A stretch of DNA of 64,000 bases from G963422445 sp963422445 (GCA_963422445.2 OY729512.2:4030001-4094000), one strand, 5' to 3'. Numbered from the stretch's first letter, positions 18,224 to 27,892 are shown. The notes: generated from the sequence alone by a model not told the origin. Translations and numbers: made by a program.

Positions 18224-19138
18224 TCAGAAAGGCCGAACTGCCTTCTTGCCGGATCCGCCCCGATCCGGGACGTCGACCGAGCGTCTTCCAAACGGAGTCG
18301 ATTTCCTTGTAGGGGGTGCTTTCATGGCCTATACCCACTCCGAAGTGGGAAAATCGCGGGACTGTGAACGGGCCCGTCGCCGAACCGAAGCACATCACGC
18401 CGCTGGCCTATGCCTTCGCTGTAGGCGACGCCCTCCGGCACCCGGCCGTTGCGTATGCGAGCCCTGCGCCGAGCGGGCGGGGCACAACCAGATTGCGGGC
18501 CGCAATTTCGTTGAAACGGTCGGTCAGCCCGGATCTCAGAATTCGGTTTTTGCAGTGGTGTTGTCAGCAAACCCGCACCCGATCTGTAGCCCCATTCCTC
18601 CATAGACGCTTCGTTCCGGACGGTGTCTCAGAGCGGCGGATGCAGCTGCTGGACGGGTTTGGGAACGGAGGTTACCGCAGGAAACGACCAGTACCGGCGT
18701 CATGGGCATATTCCCCTGCCACAATGCTTTCACCGCCAGCAGCAGTTCCATCAGATAGCCGACGCTATTACCAAGGCCGGGGCCCGGCGCCATGCGGTCG
18801 AATTCGGGCCGGAAAGTGCCGCGTGCAATGCCAAGTTCGATGTGCCCGCCGGTCAGCACATCGAACAGGGCCGCCTCGCCGGCCAGCTGCAAGGGATGCC
18901 AGTATGGTGCGACAGCGGTACCAAGCCGGATCCGCGCGGTTGCCGCCGCCCAATACAGGAGTATCTGGAATGGATTGGGCGCAACCGTCATCTCGATACC
19001 ATGATGTTTCGCAGCCCAGGCGATCTCGAATCCATCCTGATCCGACCTCTTCACCAGTTCGAGCGTGTTGGCCGCAACCACACGAATGTCGTACAATGGA
19101 TCGTAGCGCTCCATATTGACTGCGATCGGGAATTTCAC
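18224..19138 (-). pseudogene. N-terminal part of LLM-class flavin monooxygenase, frameshifted
   Basis: It starts at GTG 19138 (VKFPIAVNMERYD). It reads as a luciferase-like monooxygenase through TLELVKRSDQDGFEIAWAAK, HHGIEMTVAPNPFQILLY, IRLGTAVAPYWHPLQLAGEA and GGHIELGIARGTFRPEFDRM to VKALWQG near 18690. After a frameshift it continues as MEEWGYRSGAGLLTTPLQKP, and after another as LTDRFNEIAARNLVVPRP. The C-terminus is at 14212-14526. The substrate is unknown. The gene is destroyed by frameshifts and a ~4-kb insertion island. Confidence 0.7.
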
Positions 19139-19223
19139 CAGCGAGTCCCATCGCACGGATCCACGTGCATTGTTGCATGATGCCGAAACCATCAGTTGCG
19201 ACAGTCGGGCTTTCCGGTCTTCA

Positions 19224-21385
19224 CCCAGGTTGGCACTTTTTTTGTTCTGCTGTCCTTTATCGCTTTGATATGGGGTGATATTTTCTCGGCCGATTTCAAC
19301 ATGGCCCCACATTTTGTTGGATTCTGTCAGCGCGTCAGGCGGGCCCTCCTGCGGTGGATGGCGGGTTCCACGCCCGCCGCCGAGGAGATGTCGGCACCCT
19401 CGGCGGCCGGGCGCGTGTCCTGGCGGTTGACGATCAACGTGCCGTCGGTCTGGCGCAGGCGCGTGGTGATCCGCACCCAGGTCCGCAGGACCGTCGCGGA
19501 CCGATGCCCAGCCCTTGTGGATGCCCCGCGCGGCCAGCCGGGTACGGATCAGATGCACGGCGTGATAGGCCAGCACCGCGATCAGCAGGTGGGCCGCGAT
19601 GCGACGGTCGAACTGGTGCCAGATCGGGCGAAGGCCGAGTTCGGATTTCAGGCTGCGGAAGGTGGCCTCGAGGTCGGTGATGCGCCAGTACGTCCGAAGG
19701 ATCGTCTCGATATCCCAGTCGATGTGGCTGGTGCGCAGCACATAGGCGCCGGCGCCCTCATCGGCCTCGTCGTATAGCGGCCTGCGCTTGAAGCGAACGG
19801 CAGACGCGTTGGCGCCGGTGTCCGCCTTCTCGAGCGTGATCTCGTAGTGCCTGGCGACCGCGGAGAAGCGCTGCTTGAGGCGGCCTACGCTCTCCAGCAC
19901 CTTGTCGTAGCGCTTGAGGCGGCCCTTGACCGGGAGGCCGCTGTGGAGCCTTTCCAGCGCCGCCTCGAAGCGGGTCCTCCTCAGGCCGAGGATCGAGGTC
20001 TCGGCCTTCTTCTTGCCCTCGCTGACGACAGAGAGCCGCGCCGCGCCGTCCTCGCTTGCGAGGCGCCAGGCGCGCACCTCGTGGTGCGCGCTGGTGATCA
20101 GCAGCGCCTCGGGCCCGCCCTCGGGCGGCGGCGGTTTGCCTCCCCGGCTGACCGCGATCCAGTCGTAGCCCGGCTCGCCCAGCCACGCGATGTTCTCCTC
20201 GGTGGCGATGCCCGCGTCCATGACCACCATGGGCTTGGGCGCCGTGCCGCCGCACACCGCCTCGAGCCTGACCAGCGCGTCCTCCAGCCTGCCCGGCTCG
20301 CTCACGTTGCCCGGCAGGATCTCGCAACTGCGCGGGAAGCCTGCACCGTCGAGCGCCAGCGCCAGCGTGATCAGCGGACAGTCGTCGCGCTTCTGCCTGG
20401 AGCGCCCGAAGCGGGGACGCTCGCCGTGCGTGTGGCCGTGATAGTGAAGGTTGGTGAGATCGTAGAAGGCGATGGTGTCGGGGATGTCGAGCAGCGAGCG
20501 CTCACGGTTGAACAGCTCCCGCTGGATGGCGGCGCGGTGGCGCCAGAGGAGGTCGCCGATGCGGTAGAGCGTCTTGCGCCGCAGTGCCTTGCGGTCGCCC
20601 TCCAGGTCGAGACGTTCGGCGGTCGCACTGTCGCGGCGCAGCCAGCGGCTGGTCTCCCGCTCGCTGGCGGGATGGACCATCCTGGCGACGACCAGCGCGC
20701 TCGCGATGCGCCCTTCGCGGCCCTTGATGCCCAGGTCGTGGAGGATGTCGGCGAAGCCGAGATCGTCGAGGGCCTTGAGGCACAGGCGCTCGCAGCCGAC
20801 CGTGCGCGGGGTCTCGTGCTCCAGGGTATCGAGGGCGACGGTGGCGATGTCGGGCTTGCGCGCCTCTTCCTGCACCGCTTCGGTGCGGAACCCCCTGGCC
20901 CTGAGCCTGGCGACGATGTCCTCGGCGGCGGCCTGCACGTCCGGCGCGGCTTGGAGCAGCGGCGGGCGGCCGTGGAGCAGCGCCTCGGCGAGTTCGGTGA
21001 CCTCCTTCCACCTCTCGCGCGGGATCGGATCGTGGGTGCCGAGATTGAGCAGCGTCCTGTGGCGCACCCTGTCGCCGACGCGCTGGGAGAGCATCAGCCT
21101 GTGGCTTCGCACGGGCTTGCCGTCCTTGTCGGTGTGGGTCTTGGTGGCCTTGATGTACATGGCGCAGGCGAAGGGTTGGCGATGTGTTGCGCAGACACGC
21201 TCGCCGGCGCGCCTGGCAAGGGGGATATCGACGCAACGACAAAGTCCTGGCCCCACAAACGACCTCCGGGCGCCCACATCCTACATATAGGTGTTAAGGC
21301 GATGGCAGAGCCCAGTATATGATGTTCTCAGGCCGCAAACATCCCCCGATCAGGCACGGTCAGTGGAAAAAACTGCCAACTTGGG
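19224..21385 (-). mobile_element. IS1634-family element
   Basis: Inverted ends CCCAGGTTGGCACTTTTTT (left) and CCCAAGTTGGCAGTTTTTT (complement of right). A possible 4-bp duplication TTCA flanks it (19220-19223, 21386-21389). It carries one long transposase on the minus strand. A 3' fragment of the same element, in the opposite orientation, is at 26517-26751. It lies just upstream of the broken LLM monooxygenase. Confidence 0.8.
19327..21160 (-). pseudogene. IS1634-family transposase with late frameshift
   Basis: It starts at 21160 (MYIKATKTHTDKDGKPVRSH). The DDE core is visible: IAFYDLTNLHYHGHTHGERP, then CPLITLALALDGAGFPRSCE, MVVMDAGIATEENIAWLGEP, and WRITDLEATFRSLKSELGLR with the late Glu. 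Near 19490 a one-base shift after GIHKGWASVRDG diverts the frame. The correct frame continues LRTWVRITTRLRQTDGTLIV to a stop at 19327. The shifted frame runs on into the neighbouring monooxygenase and gives a spurious 913-residue ORF. Confidence 0.85.
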
Positions 21386-21470
21386 TTCAGGAATGCCTGA
21401 TCCAGGATATGGCGGATGTCGTGATATTGGCACAGCTTGGAAAAACAGAATTATATCAACAAGATGAGAC

Positions 21471-21547
21471 TGGTAGCGGAGGAGGGACTTGAACCCCCGA
21501 CACGCGGATTATGATTCCGCTGCTCTAACCAGCTGAGCTACTCCGCC
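21471..21547 (-). tRNA. tRNA-Met (anticodon CAU)
   Basis: A 77-nt cloverleaf on the minus strand starting GGCGGAGTAGCTCAGCTGG and ending CCTCCGCTACCA, with CCA encoded. The anticodon stem is GCGGA/TCCGC around the loop ATCATAA, which gives CAU. The T arm contains GGGGGTTCAAGTCCC. The acceptor stem GGCGGAG pairs with CTCCGCT. It looks like elongator tRNA-Met; tRNA-Ile2 with lysidine also has CAU and cannot be fully excluded. Confidence 0.9.
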
Positions 21548-21589
21548 AAACCAAATGTGTTGCGGGGTATAACAAAGGTGACTGCCATG

Positions 21590-22810
21590 TCAACCGGATG
21601 CTTGACGGGAATCTTCCAAGACCGGCCGGGTCGGGCCAGTCGAGGCCGACCGGGACCCGGTCGCGACGATCCAGCCGCCGCCAAGAACCCGGGACGGTGT
21701 CCCGAAATCGTGGAAAACAGCCGCCTGCCCCACAGCAACGCCGTACTGCAATTCGTCAAACATGACCCGAACCGCATGGTCCATGCCGGTCTGCAATGTG
21801 GCCGCAACCAGTCGTTGCGTCGAACGGAAGCGAACAAGCACCCGCATCGGACCGGTCGACGGATTGCCGCAGCCGAGCCAGTTGACCTGGTCGAGGTCGA
21901 CGAGGTCGCGGGCCAAGGCCCGATGCGGACCGACGATGACCTGGCGCTTGTCGGCATCAAGTCCCACGACATAAAGCGGTGCATTCTCTACCGGACCGGC
22001 GCGGCCACTGCGGCGCCCGCCGATCCCGAGGCCGCGTCGCTGACCGACGGTATAGTCGATGATGCCGGCATGCCGCCCAAGGACCGTGCCGTCGATATGC
22101 ACTATATCGCCGGACTCGATCACCCCCGGTCGCAAACGACGGACGACATCGCCGTAGCGTCCCTGCGGTACGAAACAGATATCCTGGCTGTCGGGCTTGT
22201 CGGACACATCAAGGCCGAGCCGACGCGCATGCGCCCTGGTGTCTTCCTTGCTGAGGCTGCCGAGCGGAAACCGCAGAAAACCGAGTTGCTCCGGCGTGGT
22301 CGCGTACAGGAAATAACTCTGATCCTTGTCAGGGTCAGCAGCCCGATGCAGTTCAGGGCCGTCCGGACCGACAATCCGGCGGACGTAATGTCCGGTACAA
22401 AGAGCCGTGGCGCCAAGGTCACGCGCAGTCGTGAGCAAGTCCTCGAATTTCACCGTCTGATTGCAACGAATGCACGGGACGGGGGTTTCTCCGCGGAGAT
22501 AACTGTCGGCAAAATCATTCATCACCGACTCGCGAAACCGACTCTCGTAGTTCAGAACATAATGTGGGATCCCGATCTTCGCCGCGACATCGCGCGCGTC
22601 ATGGATATCGACACCGGCACAACAGGCGCCCTTGCGGTGCAGCGCCTCTCCATGATCGTACAGTTGCAGGGTGATGCCGATCGTCTCGTAACCGGCTTCG
22701 GTCAACAGCGCGGCTGTAACCGAGGAATCGACACCACCCGACATCGCGACCACCACACGGGTCGTCGCCGAAGTCGCTGGCAGGTCAAGACTGTCGGAAC
22801 AGATGGTCAT
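21590..22810 (-). CDS. mnmA: tRNA-specific 2-thiouridylase MnmA
   Basis: This enzyme adds sulfur to U34 of tRNA-Lys, -Glu and -Gln. A PP-loop MSGGVDSSVTAALL (about residue 23) binds ATP. The catalytic Cys pair is in CIRCNQTVKFEDLL and DSQDICFVPQGRYGD. TGHYVRR, DPDKDQSYFLY and DYTVGQRRGLGIGG are classic MnmA motifs, and the length (406) is normal. It is followed on the same strand by tRNA-Met and preceded by tenA, ferredoxin and a cysteine desulfurase that could supply the sulfur. Confidence 0.96.
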   Translation of the reverse strand: MTICSDSLDLPATSATTRVVVAMSGGVDSSVTAALLTEAGYETIGITLQLYDHGEALHRKGACCAGVDIHDARDVAAKIGIPHYVLNYESRFRESVMNDFADSYLRGETPVPCIRCNQTVKFEDLLTTARDLGATALCTGHYVRRIVGPDGPELHRAADPDKDQSYFLYATTPEQLGFLRFPLGSLSKEDTRAHARRLGLDVSDKPDSQDICFVPQGRYGDVVRRLRPGVIESGDIVHIDGTVLGRHAGIIDYTVGQRRGLGIGGRRSGRAGPVENAPLYVVGLDADKRQVIVGPHRALARDLVDLDQVNWLGCGNPSTGPMRVLVRFRSTQRLVAATLQTGMDHAVRVMFDELQYGVAVGQAAVFHDFGTPSRVLGGGWIVATGSRSASTGPTRPVLEDSRQASG

Positions 22811-22887
22811 GACACCTAGATAGACAGATGACGATCAGCGGACAAGCCCCGGCAAGCGGGTCACGCAGCCCACAGCCACCTGATACG

Positions 22888-23604
22888 TCAATCTCTTGCG
22901 GCATTCAGACCCATTTGCCAGAACCCGACCTCAAGTCGGGTTGCAGACTCGAATGTTCGCGCCAGATCGTCGAAGCGGACCGCGCCGCCACGGCGCGCGC
23001 CCATCTCGTCGAGCCGGGTCACGGCTGCCTTCACGATGTCTTGGTATTCATCTCCGGCATACATCTCGATCCATGGCAAATAGGGATTGCCGTCCTGACG
23101 GCCGCCGGCGTTGGACGCGAGGCTTTTTCCGATCACGCCATAACCAACAACGCATGGCGACAAGGCGACATGCAGATCAAGCAGATCACCGGCCATGCCG
23201 CGTTCAAGCACGAAACGGGTATAGGCCATGCAGGCCGGATCTTCGGGCACCGCTGCCATTTCGGCTTCAGTGAGGCCCCAGTCCTTGCAATAGCGGACAT
23301 GAAGATCCATTTCGATTTCAAGAATGCCCGACACCGACGTCGCAGCGGCACGCATGTCTGTCAGGGTATCGGCCTTGTACACCGCCAGGCCATAGGCGCG
23401 AGCAAAATGAATCAGGAAGAGATAGTCCTGCATCAGGTAATGCCGGAACGCGCGCTCAGGCAAGCTGCCGTCGGCGATACCCTGGACAAACTCGTGATTG
23501 ATGTAGGCGTTCCAGATCTTCGGTGCCATCGAACACAACCGCATCATCAGGCTGTCCGGGGGTATCAGGCCGTTCGGGTTTTCCGGCACTTGTGCGTTGC
23601 TCAT
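22888..23604 (-). CDS. tenA: TenA-family thiaminase II
   Basis: A 238-residue all-helical enzyme of thiamine salvage; it hydrolyses aminopyrimidines from degraded thiamine. Family features are IWNAYINHEFVQGIADGSLP, FRHYLMQDYLFLIHFARAYG, the LALSPCVVGYG-type motif (VALSPCVVGYGVIG) that holds the catalytic Cys, and the C-terminal FESATRLEVGFWQMGL with the conserved acidic and aromatic residues. It lies between mnmA and the ferredoxin gene, three bases from the latter. Thiamine may be limiting in this organism's niche. Confidence 0.92.
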   Translation of the reverse strand: MSNAQVPENPNGLIPPDSLMMRLCSMAPKIWNAYINHEFVQGIADGSLPERAFRHYLMQDYLFLIHFARAYGLAVYKADTLTDMRAAATSVSGILEIEMDLHVRYCKDWGLTEAEMAAVPEDPACMAYTRFVLERGMAGDLLDLHVALSPCVVGYGVIGKSLASNAGGRQDGNPYLPWIEMYAGDEYQDIVKAAVTRLDEMGARRGGAVRFDDLARTFESATRLEVGFWQMGLNAARD

Positions 23605-23606
23605 GG

Positions 23607-23930
23607 TCAGTCATTCTCCCCGGTTGCCGGTAGCCGCACGACCAGCCCGTCAAGGTCGGCCGACAGGACGATCTGACAGCCAAGCCGCGAGGTTTCGGTC
23701 AGACCATACGCCAGATCAAGCATTTCTTCTTCCTCGACCGACGGTTCCGACAAACGGTCGAACCAAGGATCCTGGACGACCACGTGGCACGTCGCGCATG
23801 CCATGTTGCCCTCGCAGGCGCCCTCGATATCAATATCGAACCGCCGTGAGATGTCGAGCAGCGACCAGCCGTCGAGAGCGTCAATTTCGCGCAATGTACC
23901 CTGCCGATCAATGAATGTCACACGTGGCAT
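23607..23930 (-). CDS. fdx: 2Fe-2S ferredoxin, adrenodoxin-type
   Basis: A 107-residue ferredoxin. The cluster ligands are in GACEGNMACATCHVVV (C-x5-C-x2-C), with the fourth Cys in TSRLGCQIVLS. I start at 23930 (MPRVTFID); the longer frame adds unmatched residues. It overlaps the 3' end of the cysteine desulfurase gene by 23 bp, which suggests translational coupling. Such ferredoxins donate electrons to Fe-S assembly, consistent with its neighbour. Confidence 0.93.
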   Translation of the reverse strand: MPRVTFIDRQGTLREIDALDGWSLLDISRRFDIDIEGACEGNMACATCHVVVQDPWFDRLSEPSVEEEEMLDLAYGLTETSRLGCQIVLSADLDGLVVRLPATGEND

Positions 23931-25086
23931 GCTGGATTCCGCGCCGATACCGGACTTTACAAAGCGCACCGAGGCGCTTGTAAAGCGCTAGCCATGCCGA
24001 GACAAGCCGATCGATATCAGCGTCGACATTTTGACGTCCGAGACTGATGCGGACCGCGCAAACGGCCGCGTCGCTGTTCGGTTCCATTGCGTCGATCACG
24101 TGGCTGCGGCTGACCTTTCCCGAAGAGCAGGCCGATCCGGCGCTGACGGCAAGACCTTCAAGATCGAATGCCATGACCTGGGTTTCCGCAGCGACGCCGG
24201 GCATGACCACACATGACGTGTTGGGCAGACGCTCGACATCGGCGCACAGAACCCGAGCGTCCGGCGCCGAGGCCAGCAGTTGCGCTTCAAGACGATCTCG
24301 CAAGGCGCAAACCCGTTCCATGTCCGGCAGAGTCCAGCCAGCCGCCTCGGCAGCAGCCCCGAACCCCGCGATACCGGGCAGGTTTTCCGTTCCAGAGCGC
24401 CGTCCGCGCTCCTGCCCCCCACCCGGATGCAACGGAATCAACGCGACGGTATTACGCACCAGGAGTGCGCCGACCCCTGGCGGCCCGCCGAACTTGTGGG
24501 CGGATACCGAAAGCATGTCGATGCCGGACTTCAGAAAATTGATCGGCAACTTGCCGGCAGCTTGCACTGCATCACTATGCACCAGTGCTCCATGCGCCCG
24601 GCAAATCCGGACCACGTCACGGATTGGCTGTATTGCACCGGTCTCGTTGTTTGCCCACATCACGGAGACGACAGCCGGATCGTCGACGCTTTCCAGAACG
24701 TGCTCCAAAGCTGCGAGATCAACGATACCCTGTGCCGTCACCGGCAACCGGTATGCGTCGGGCACGGCAGCGAGGACCGCATCATGTTCGATTGCTGAAA
24801 CGATACAGTAGCGAGCCGGCACCCCTCGCAATGCGAGAAGGTCGGCTTCGGTTCCGCCGCTGGTAAAGATCAGGTGCTCCGGGCGAGCGCCAAGGAATCG
24901 GGCAACCTGACGGCGCGCCCGTTCCAGTCTGTCACGGGCCAACCGACCCGTTTCGTGCACGGATGACGGATTTCCGTGGACCGATACGGCATCAAGCATC
25001 GCGGTACATGCTGCCGGGTCGATTGGCGTTGTCGCGTTGTGGTCGAGATACACAACGCCGCGACCGTCCACCCTGTTTGTTGCCAT
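23908..25086 (-). CDS. Cysteine desulfurase (NifS/IscS-like)
   Basis: A PLP enzyme that takes sulfur from cysteine for Fe-S clusters and tRNA thiolation. It has YLDHNATTPIDP at the N-terminus, the GNPSSVHETGR loop, PLP Lys in SVSAHKFGGPPGVG, and the catalytic Cys loop SAGSACSSGKVSRSHV. Length 392 fits class I/II enzymes of alphaproteobacteria. It heads a compact run with ferredoxin, tenA and mnmA. The C-terminal ~20 residues (GALCKVRYRRGIQHATCDIH) overlap the ferredoxin start and may be an extension. Confidence 0.93.
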   Translation of the reverse strand: MATNRVDGRGVVYLDHNATTPIDPAACTAMLDAVSVHGNPSSVHETGRLARDRLERARRQVARFLGARPEHLIFTSGGTEADLLALRGVPARYCIVSAIEHDAVLAAVPDAYRLPVTAQGIVDLAALEHVLESVDDPAVVSVMWANNETGAIQPIRDVVRICRAHGALVHSDAVQAAGKLPINFLKSGIDMLSVSAHKFGGPPGVGALLVRNTVALIPLHPGGGQERGRRSGTENLPGIAGFGAAAEAAGWTLPDMERVCALRDRLEAQLLASAPDARVLCADVERLPNTSCVVMPGVAAETQVMAFDLEGLAVSAGSACSSGKVSRSHVIDAMEPNSDAAVCAVRISLGRQNVDADIDRLVSAWLALYKRLGALCKVRYRRGIQHATCDIH

Positions 25087-25267
25087 TTATGCTCTAGACC
25101 CCATGTTGACGGCCAGAATATCGCGAATACTTGAAAATTCCGTACGAAAACGATAAAAGCACAGATGCATTGCTGCGTACCGACTCTACCGGGCTGGTTT
25201 ATCGACGGCAAGGCTCCGAGGTTTGCCCGAGAGGCAAGGCTCGTTATCGCGGAAGGATGCAGTACGA

Positions 25268-25927
25268 ATGCCGGAAGTGAACATCAACGGTCCAGACGGC
25301 CGCCTTGAAGGACGTTACATGCCAGGGAAAGCAGACAAGGCGCCCATCGCACTTGTGCTGCACCCGCATCCCGAACATGGCGGCACAATGAACAATCGCG
25401 TGGTCTATGCGCTTTACCAGAGTTTTGTGGAACGGGGCTTTTCCACATTGCGTTTCAATTTCCGCGGGGTCGGCCGCTCTGAAGGCATGTACGATCGGGG
25501 TGAAGGTGAACTGAGCGATGCCGCCTCGGCACTCGACTGGTTGCAAACCTACAATTCCGAAGCACCGATCTGCTGGATCGGCGGGTTTTCCTTTGGCGCC
25601 TGGATCGGCATGCAGTTGTTGATGCGACGCCCCGAAGTGAGTGGTTTCCTGTCAGTGGCGCCACCGGCCAACACGCTCGACTTCAGTTTTCTGGCACCGT
25701 GCCCGACCTCGGGCCTGATGGTGCAAGGCAGCGCCGATCATCTCGTGCCGACTGATTCGGTCAAGGAACTGATCGTGAAACTGACGACCCAGAAGAGCAT
25801 CACAATCGATTACAAACAGGTTCGCGGAGCCAATCATTTTTTCTCCGACCATCTGGATGAAATGATGAAGGCGGTCGACGCTTATCTCGATACCCATCTG
25901 CCGAAAGAGCATATCCGTCCTGCCTGA
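25268..25927 (+). CDS. Alpha/beta hydrolase (dienelactone-hydrolase-like, conserved next to Fe-S genes)
   Basis: A 219-residue cytoplasmic hydrolase. It has the HPHPEHGGTMNNRVV oxyanion region, FRGVGRSEG, a nucleophile elbow GGFSFGAWIG (Ser), a late Asp near GSADHLVP and the His GANHFFSD. I start at 25268 (MPEVNIN) because of the GGAAGG site upstream. It is divergent from the cysteine desulfurase gene; the two share a 180-bp intergenic region that must hold both promoters. Its exact substrate is unknown. Confidence 0.85.
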   Translation: MPEVNINGPDGRLEGRYMPGKADKAPIALVLHPHPEHGGTMNNRVVYALYQSFVERGFSTLRFNFRGVGRSEGMYDRGEGELSDAASALDWLQTYNSEAPICWIGGFSFGAWIGMQLLMRRPEVSGFLSVAPPANTLDFSFLAPCPTSGLMVQGSADHLVPTDSVKELIVKLTTQKSITIDYKQVRGANHFFSDHLDEMMKAVDAYLDTHLPKEHIRPA

Positions 25928-26065
25928 GCCTTTGCCCGTCGGGTGACCTGCACGGATAAGGCTTCGCTTGCGAGGGATGCGGCCGAAGCAGGACCGTCAC
26001 GATGAGTCTTGCGCCCTCGCCGACCGGAACGACCGGCTCTTCGGACAAACTGAGCGGCCAAAATC

Positions 26066-26461
26066 TCAGTCGGCCCCGTAATCCTTCATGTTGATTCGCA
26101 GAACGCCCTTGGGGCCGACCAGAAGCACATCGTTGTGGTGAAGTCCGTCCGTCCCGAACCGCAACGCTCGTCCGGGTTCGATCGCCAGGGCGGTGGCATT
26201 GTCGATCAATGTCGAGGTGGCGAGCCGGCCCCATATCGCCTCGACGCTCTGCTTCGCCGTCCAGATTTTGTCGCTCTCCGATTCCATGAACGCAGCCGCC
26301 CCTTCCGACACAATCGGATCGTGGGTTCCAGCGGTCGTGTAGACGTATCTACCCTCGTCCGGAGTGTGCAGGATATGGCGTTCCGCAAGAACGCCTTCCC
26401 TGATGCCGATCGCATCGAGCAACTCGCCACTCGGTTCGGTGGGATCGTATTCGTCTGGCAT
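26066..26461 (-). CDS. Hypothetical protein, 131 residues
   Basis: Protein-like composition and a good GAGGGAAA site before the ATG at 26461 support a real gene. Notable stretches are HILHTPDEGRYVYTTAGTHD, DKIWTAKQSVEAIWGRLATS and DVLLVGPKGVLRINMKDYG. I do not recognise the family. No signal peptide or membrane span is visible. It is wedged between the hydrolase gene and an IS1634 fragment, so it could be truncated. Confidence 0.45.
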   Translation of the reverse strand: MPDEYDPTEPSGELLDAIGIREGVLAERHILHTPDEGRYVYTTAGTHDPIVSEGAAAFMESESDKIWTAKQSVEAIWGRLATSTLIDNATALAIEPGRALRFGTDGLHHNDVLLVGPKGVLRINMKDYGAD

Positions 26462-26516
26462 TTTCCCTCGCCCATTTAAGTTTGAGACGCAACACGTCTG
26501 ATCGAGGTTTCAGATC

Positions 26517-26751
26517 CTGCGCCAGACCGACGGCACGTTGATCGTCAACCGCCAGGACACGCGCCCGGCCGCCGAGGGTGCCGACATCTCCTCGGCGGCG
26601 GGCGTGGAACCCGCCATCCACCGCACGAGGGCCCGCCTGACGAGCTGACAGAATCCAACAAAATGTGGGGCCATGTTGAAATCGGCCGAGAAAAATATCG
26701 ACCCATATCAAAGCGATAAAGGACAGTGGAACGAAAAAGTGCCAACCTTAG
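26517..26751 (+). mobile_element. 3'-end fragment of the IS1634 element
   Basis: Nearly identical to the last ~235 bp of the IS1634 element at 19224-21385, in the opposite orientation. It encodes the transposase tail (LRQTDGTLIVNRQDTRPAAE, then ISSAAGVEPAIH) and ends at the IS terminus (AAAAAGTGCCAACCT). The break at 26517 is abrupt. The IS1595 element begins right after it. Confidence 0.85.
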
Positions 26752-26764
26752 TTATGATTATTAC

Positions 26765-26793
26765 TTGACATTCGCTGTTTGAATCCCTATATT
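26765..26793 (+). promoter_or_regulatory. Sigma-70-type promoter at the IS1595 left end
   Basis: TTGACA (26765-26770), a 17-bp spacer and TATATT (26788-26793) form a near-consensus housekeeping promoter reading into the transposase. The -35 box overlaps the terminal inverted repeat, so transposase binding to the end could repress its own transcription. Confidence 0.72.
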
Positions 26794-26817
26794 CGGAGTG
26801 TCAGGGGGGGGCAGGAA

Positions 26818-27796
26818 ATGGCGAAGAAAGCACCCGGAAAATCCTATCGCGAAGGGCTGACCATCGTCGAGTTGATGGACATGTTTCCGATCGAGGAAGC
26901 GGCCACAAAGTGGTTCGAGTCGGTGGTCTGGGAAGCCGGTCGCCACTGTTCCAAGTGCGGATCGACCGAAACCAAGGACGTTCCGAACGCAAAGCCCATG
27001 CCCTATTGGTGCAAGGGCTGCCGGTCCTATTTCTCGGTTCGCACGGGAACTCCCATGGCGCGGTCCAACATTCCGATGCGCAAGTGGGCGATCGCGATCT
27101 ACCTCTGCCTGACCTCGCTCAAAAGCGTGTCCAGCATGAAGCTGCACCGGGATATCGGCGTCTCGCAGCGCGCCGCGTGGGTCATGCTTCACCGTATCCG
27201 CGAAGCCTGGGGCGAGGATGACGGCGAGCAGCCTTTCGACGGCCCGGTCGAGGTGGACGAGACCTACATTGGGGGAAAGCGCAAGAACATGTCGAACGCC
27301 AAGCGGTAAGGAACTGGCGGGCACGGGCCGGGGCGCCGTGGGCAAGACGGCGGTGATCGGCATGAAGGACCGGGAGACGAAACAGGTCCGGGCGGAGGTC
27401 ATCACAGAGACCGATTCCGAGACGTTGCAGGATTTCGTCGAGGAAAACACCGAGGAAGACGCCAAGGTCTATACGGATGAGGCGGCGGCCTACAAGGGGA
27501 TCGAACGCGAGCATGAGGCGGTCAAGCACTCCGTTTCCGAGTACGTTCGCGGGCAGGCTCATACCAACGGGATCGAGAGCTTCTGGTCGATGCTGAAGCG
27601 GGCGCACGCTGGCACGTTCCACAAGATCAGCCCGAAGCATCTTGACCGCTACGTCCGGGAGTTCGCTGGAAAGCACAACGGTCGCGACTCAGGAACGCTT
27701 GCCCAGATGCGCGACACCGTCGTTCGCCTCGTCAGTCGTAATCTCCTCTACCGCGACCTCATCGCCGGCAACGGTCTGTCCAACGCGGGGCGGTAG
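26818..27796 (+). pseudogene. IS1595-family transposase with one frameshift
   Basis: It starts at 26818 (MAKKAPGKSYREGLTIVELM) after an AGGAA site. A zinc-finger domain (CSKCGSTE and YWCKGCRSYFSVRTGT) precedes the ISXO2-like DDE core: VEVDETYIGGKRKNMSNAKR, then TAVIGMKDRETKQ, VYTDEAAAYKGI and AHTNGIESFWSMLKRAHAGT. The frame stops at TAA 27307 after SNAKR; a +1 shift restores KELAGTGRGAVGKT. The same AAGCGGTAAGGAACTG stretch, with the same TAA, occurs in the other IS1595 transposase at the window end. Confidence 0.85.
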
Positions 27797-27892
27797 AGGC
27801 TCTACGCGACGGAACAGGGCGCGGGCCAGTTTCTCAGGCGTCGCGCCCTTCAGGTGCACTGCCGGGTCGAGAACAGGGACTCCTCGGGTCAT
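27689..27892 (-). CDS. Small IS1595-associated protein
   Basis: From 27892 the frame reads MTRGVPVLDPAVHLKGATPE, then KLARALFRRVEP, overlapping the transposase 3' end on the other strand. The ATPEKLARALFRRV block matches ATPDELAAAVLRPV in the 59-residue protein at 59449-59628, which is also linked to an IS1595 element. That recurrence is the main support. The function is unknown. Confidence 0.5.
   Translation of the reverse strand: MTRGVPVLDPAVHLKGATPEKLARALFRRVEPLPPRVGQTVAGDEVAVEEITTDEANDGVAHLGKRS

Noticed and set aside
17460..18398. A ~300-residue ORF antisense to the IS630 transposase, repeated at each copy
   Set aside because: It repeats only because the element repeats. It has no ribosome-binding site or motif and is low-complexity Arg-rich.
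18536..21277. A 913-residue ORF joining a transposase to a luciferase-like monooxygenase
   Set aside because: A one-base frameshift near 19490 diverts the IS1634 transposase out of its true frame, which would end at 19327. The apparent fusion runs through the IS end and into the next gene.
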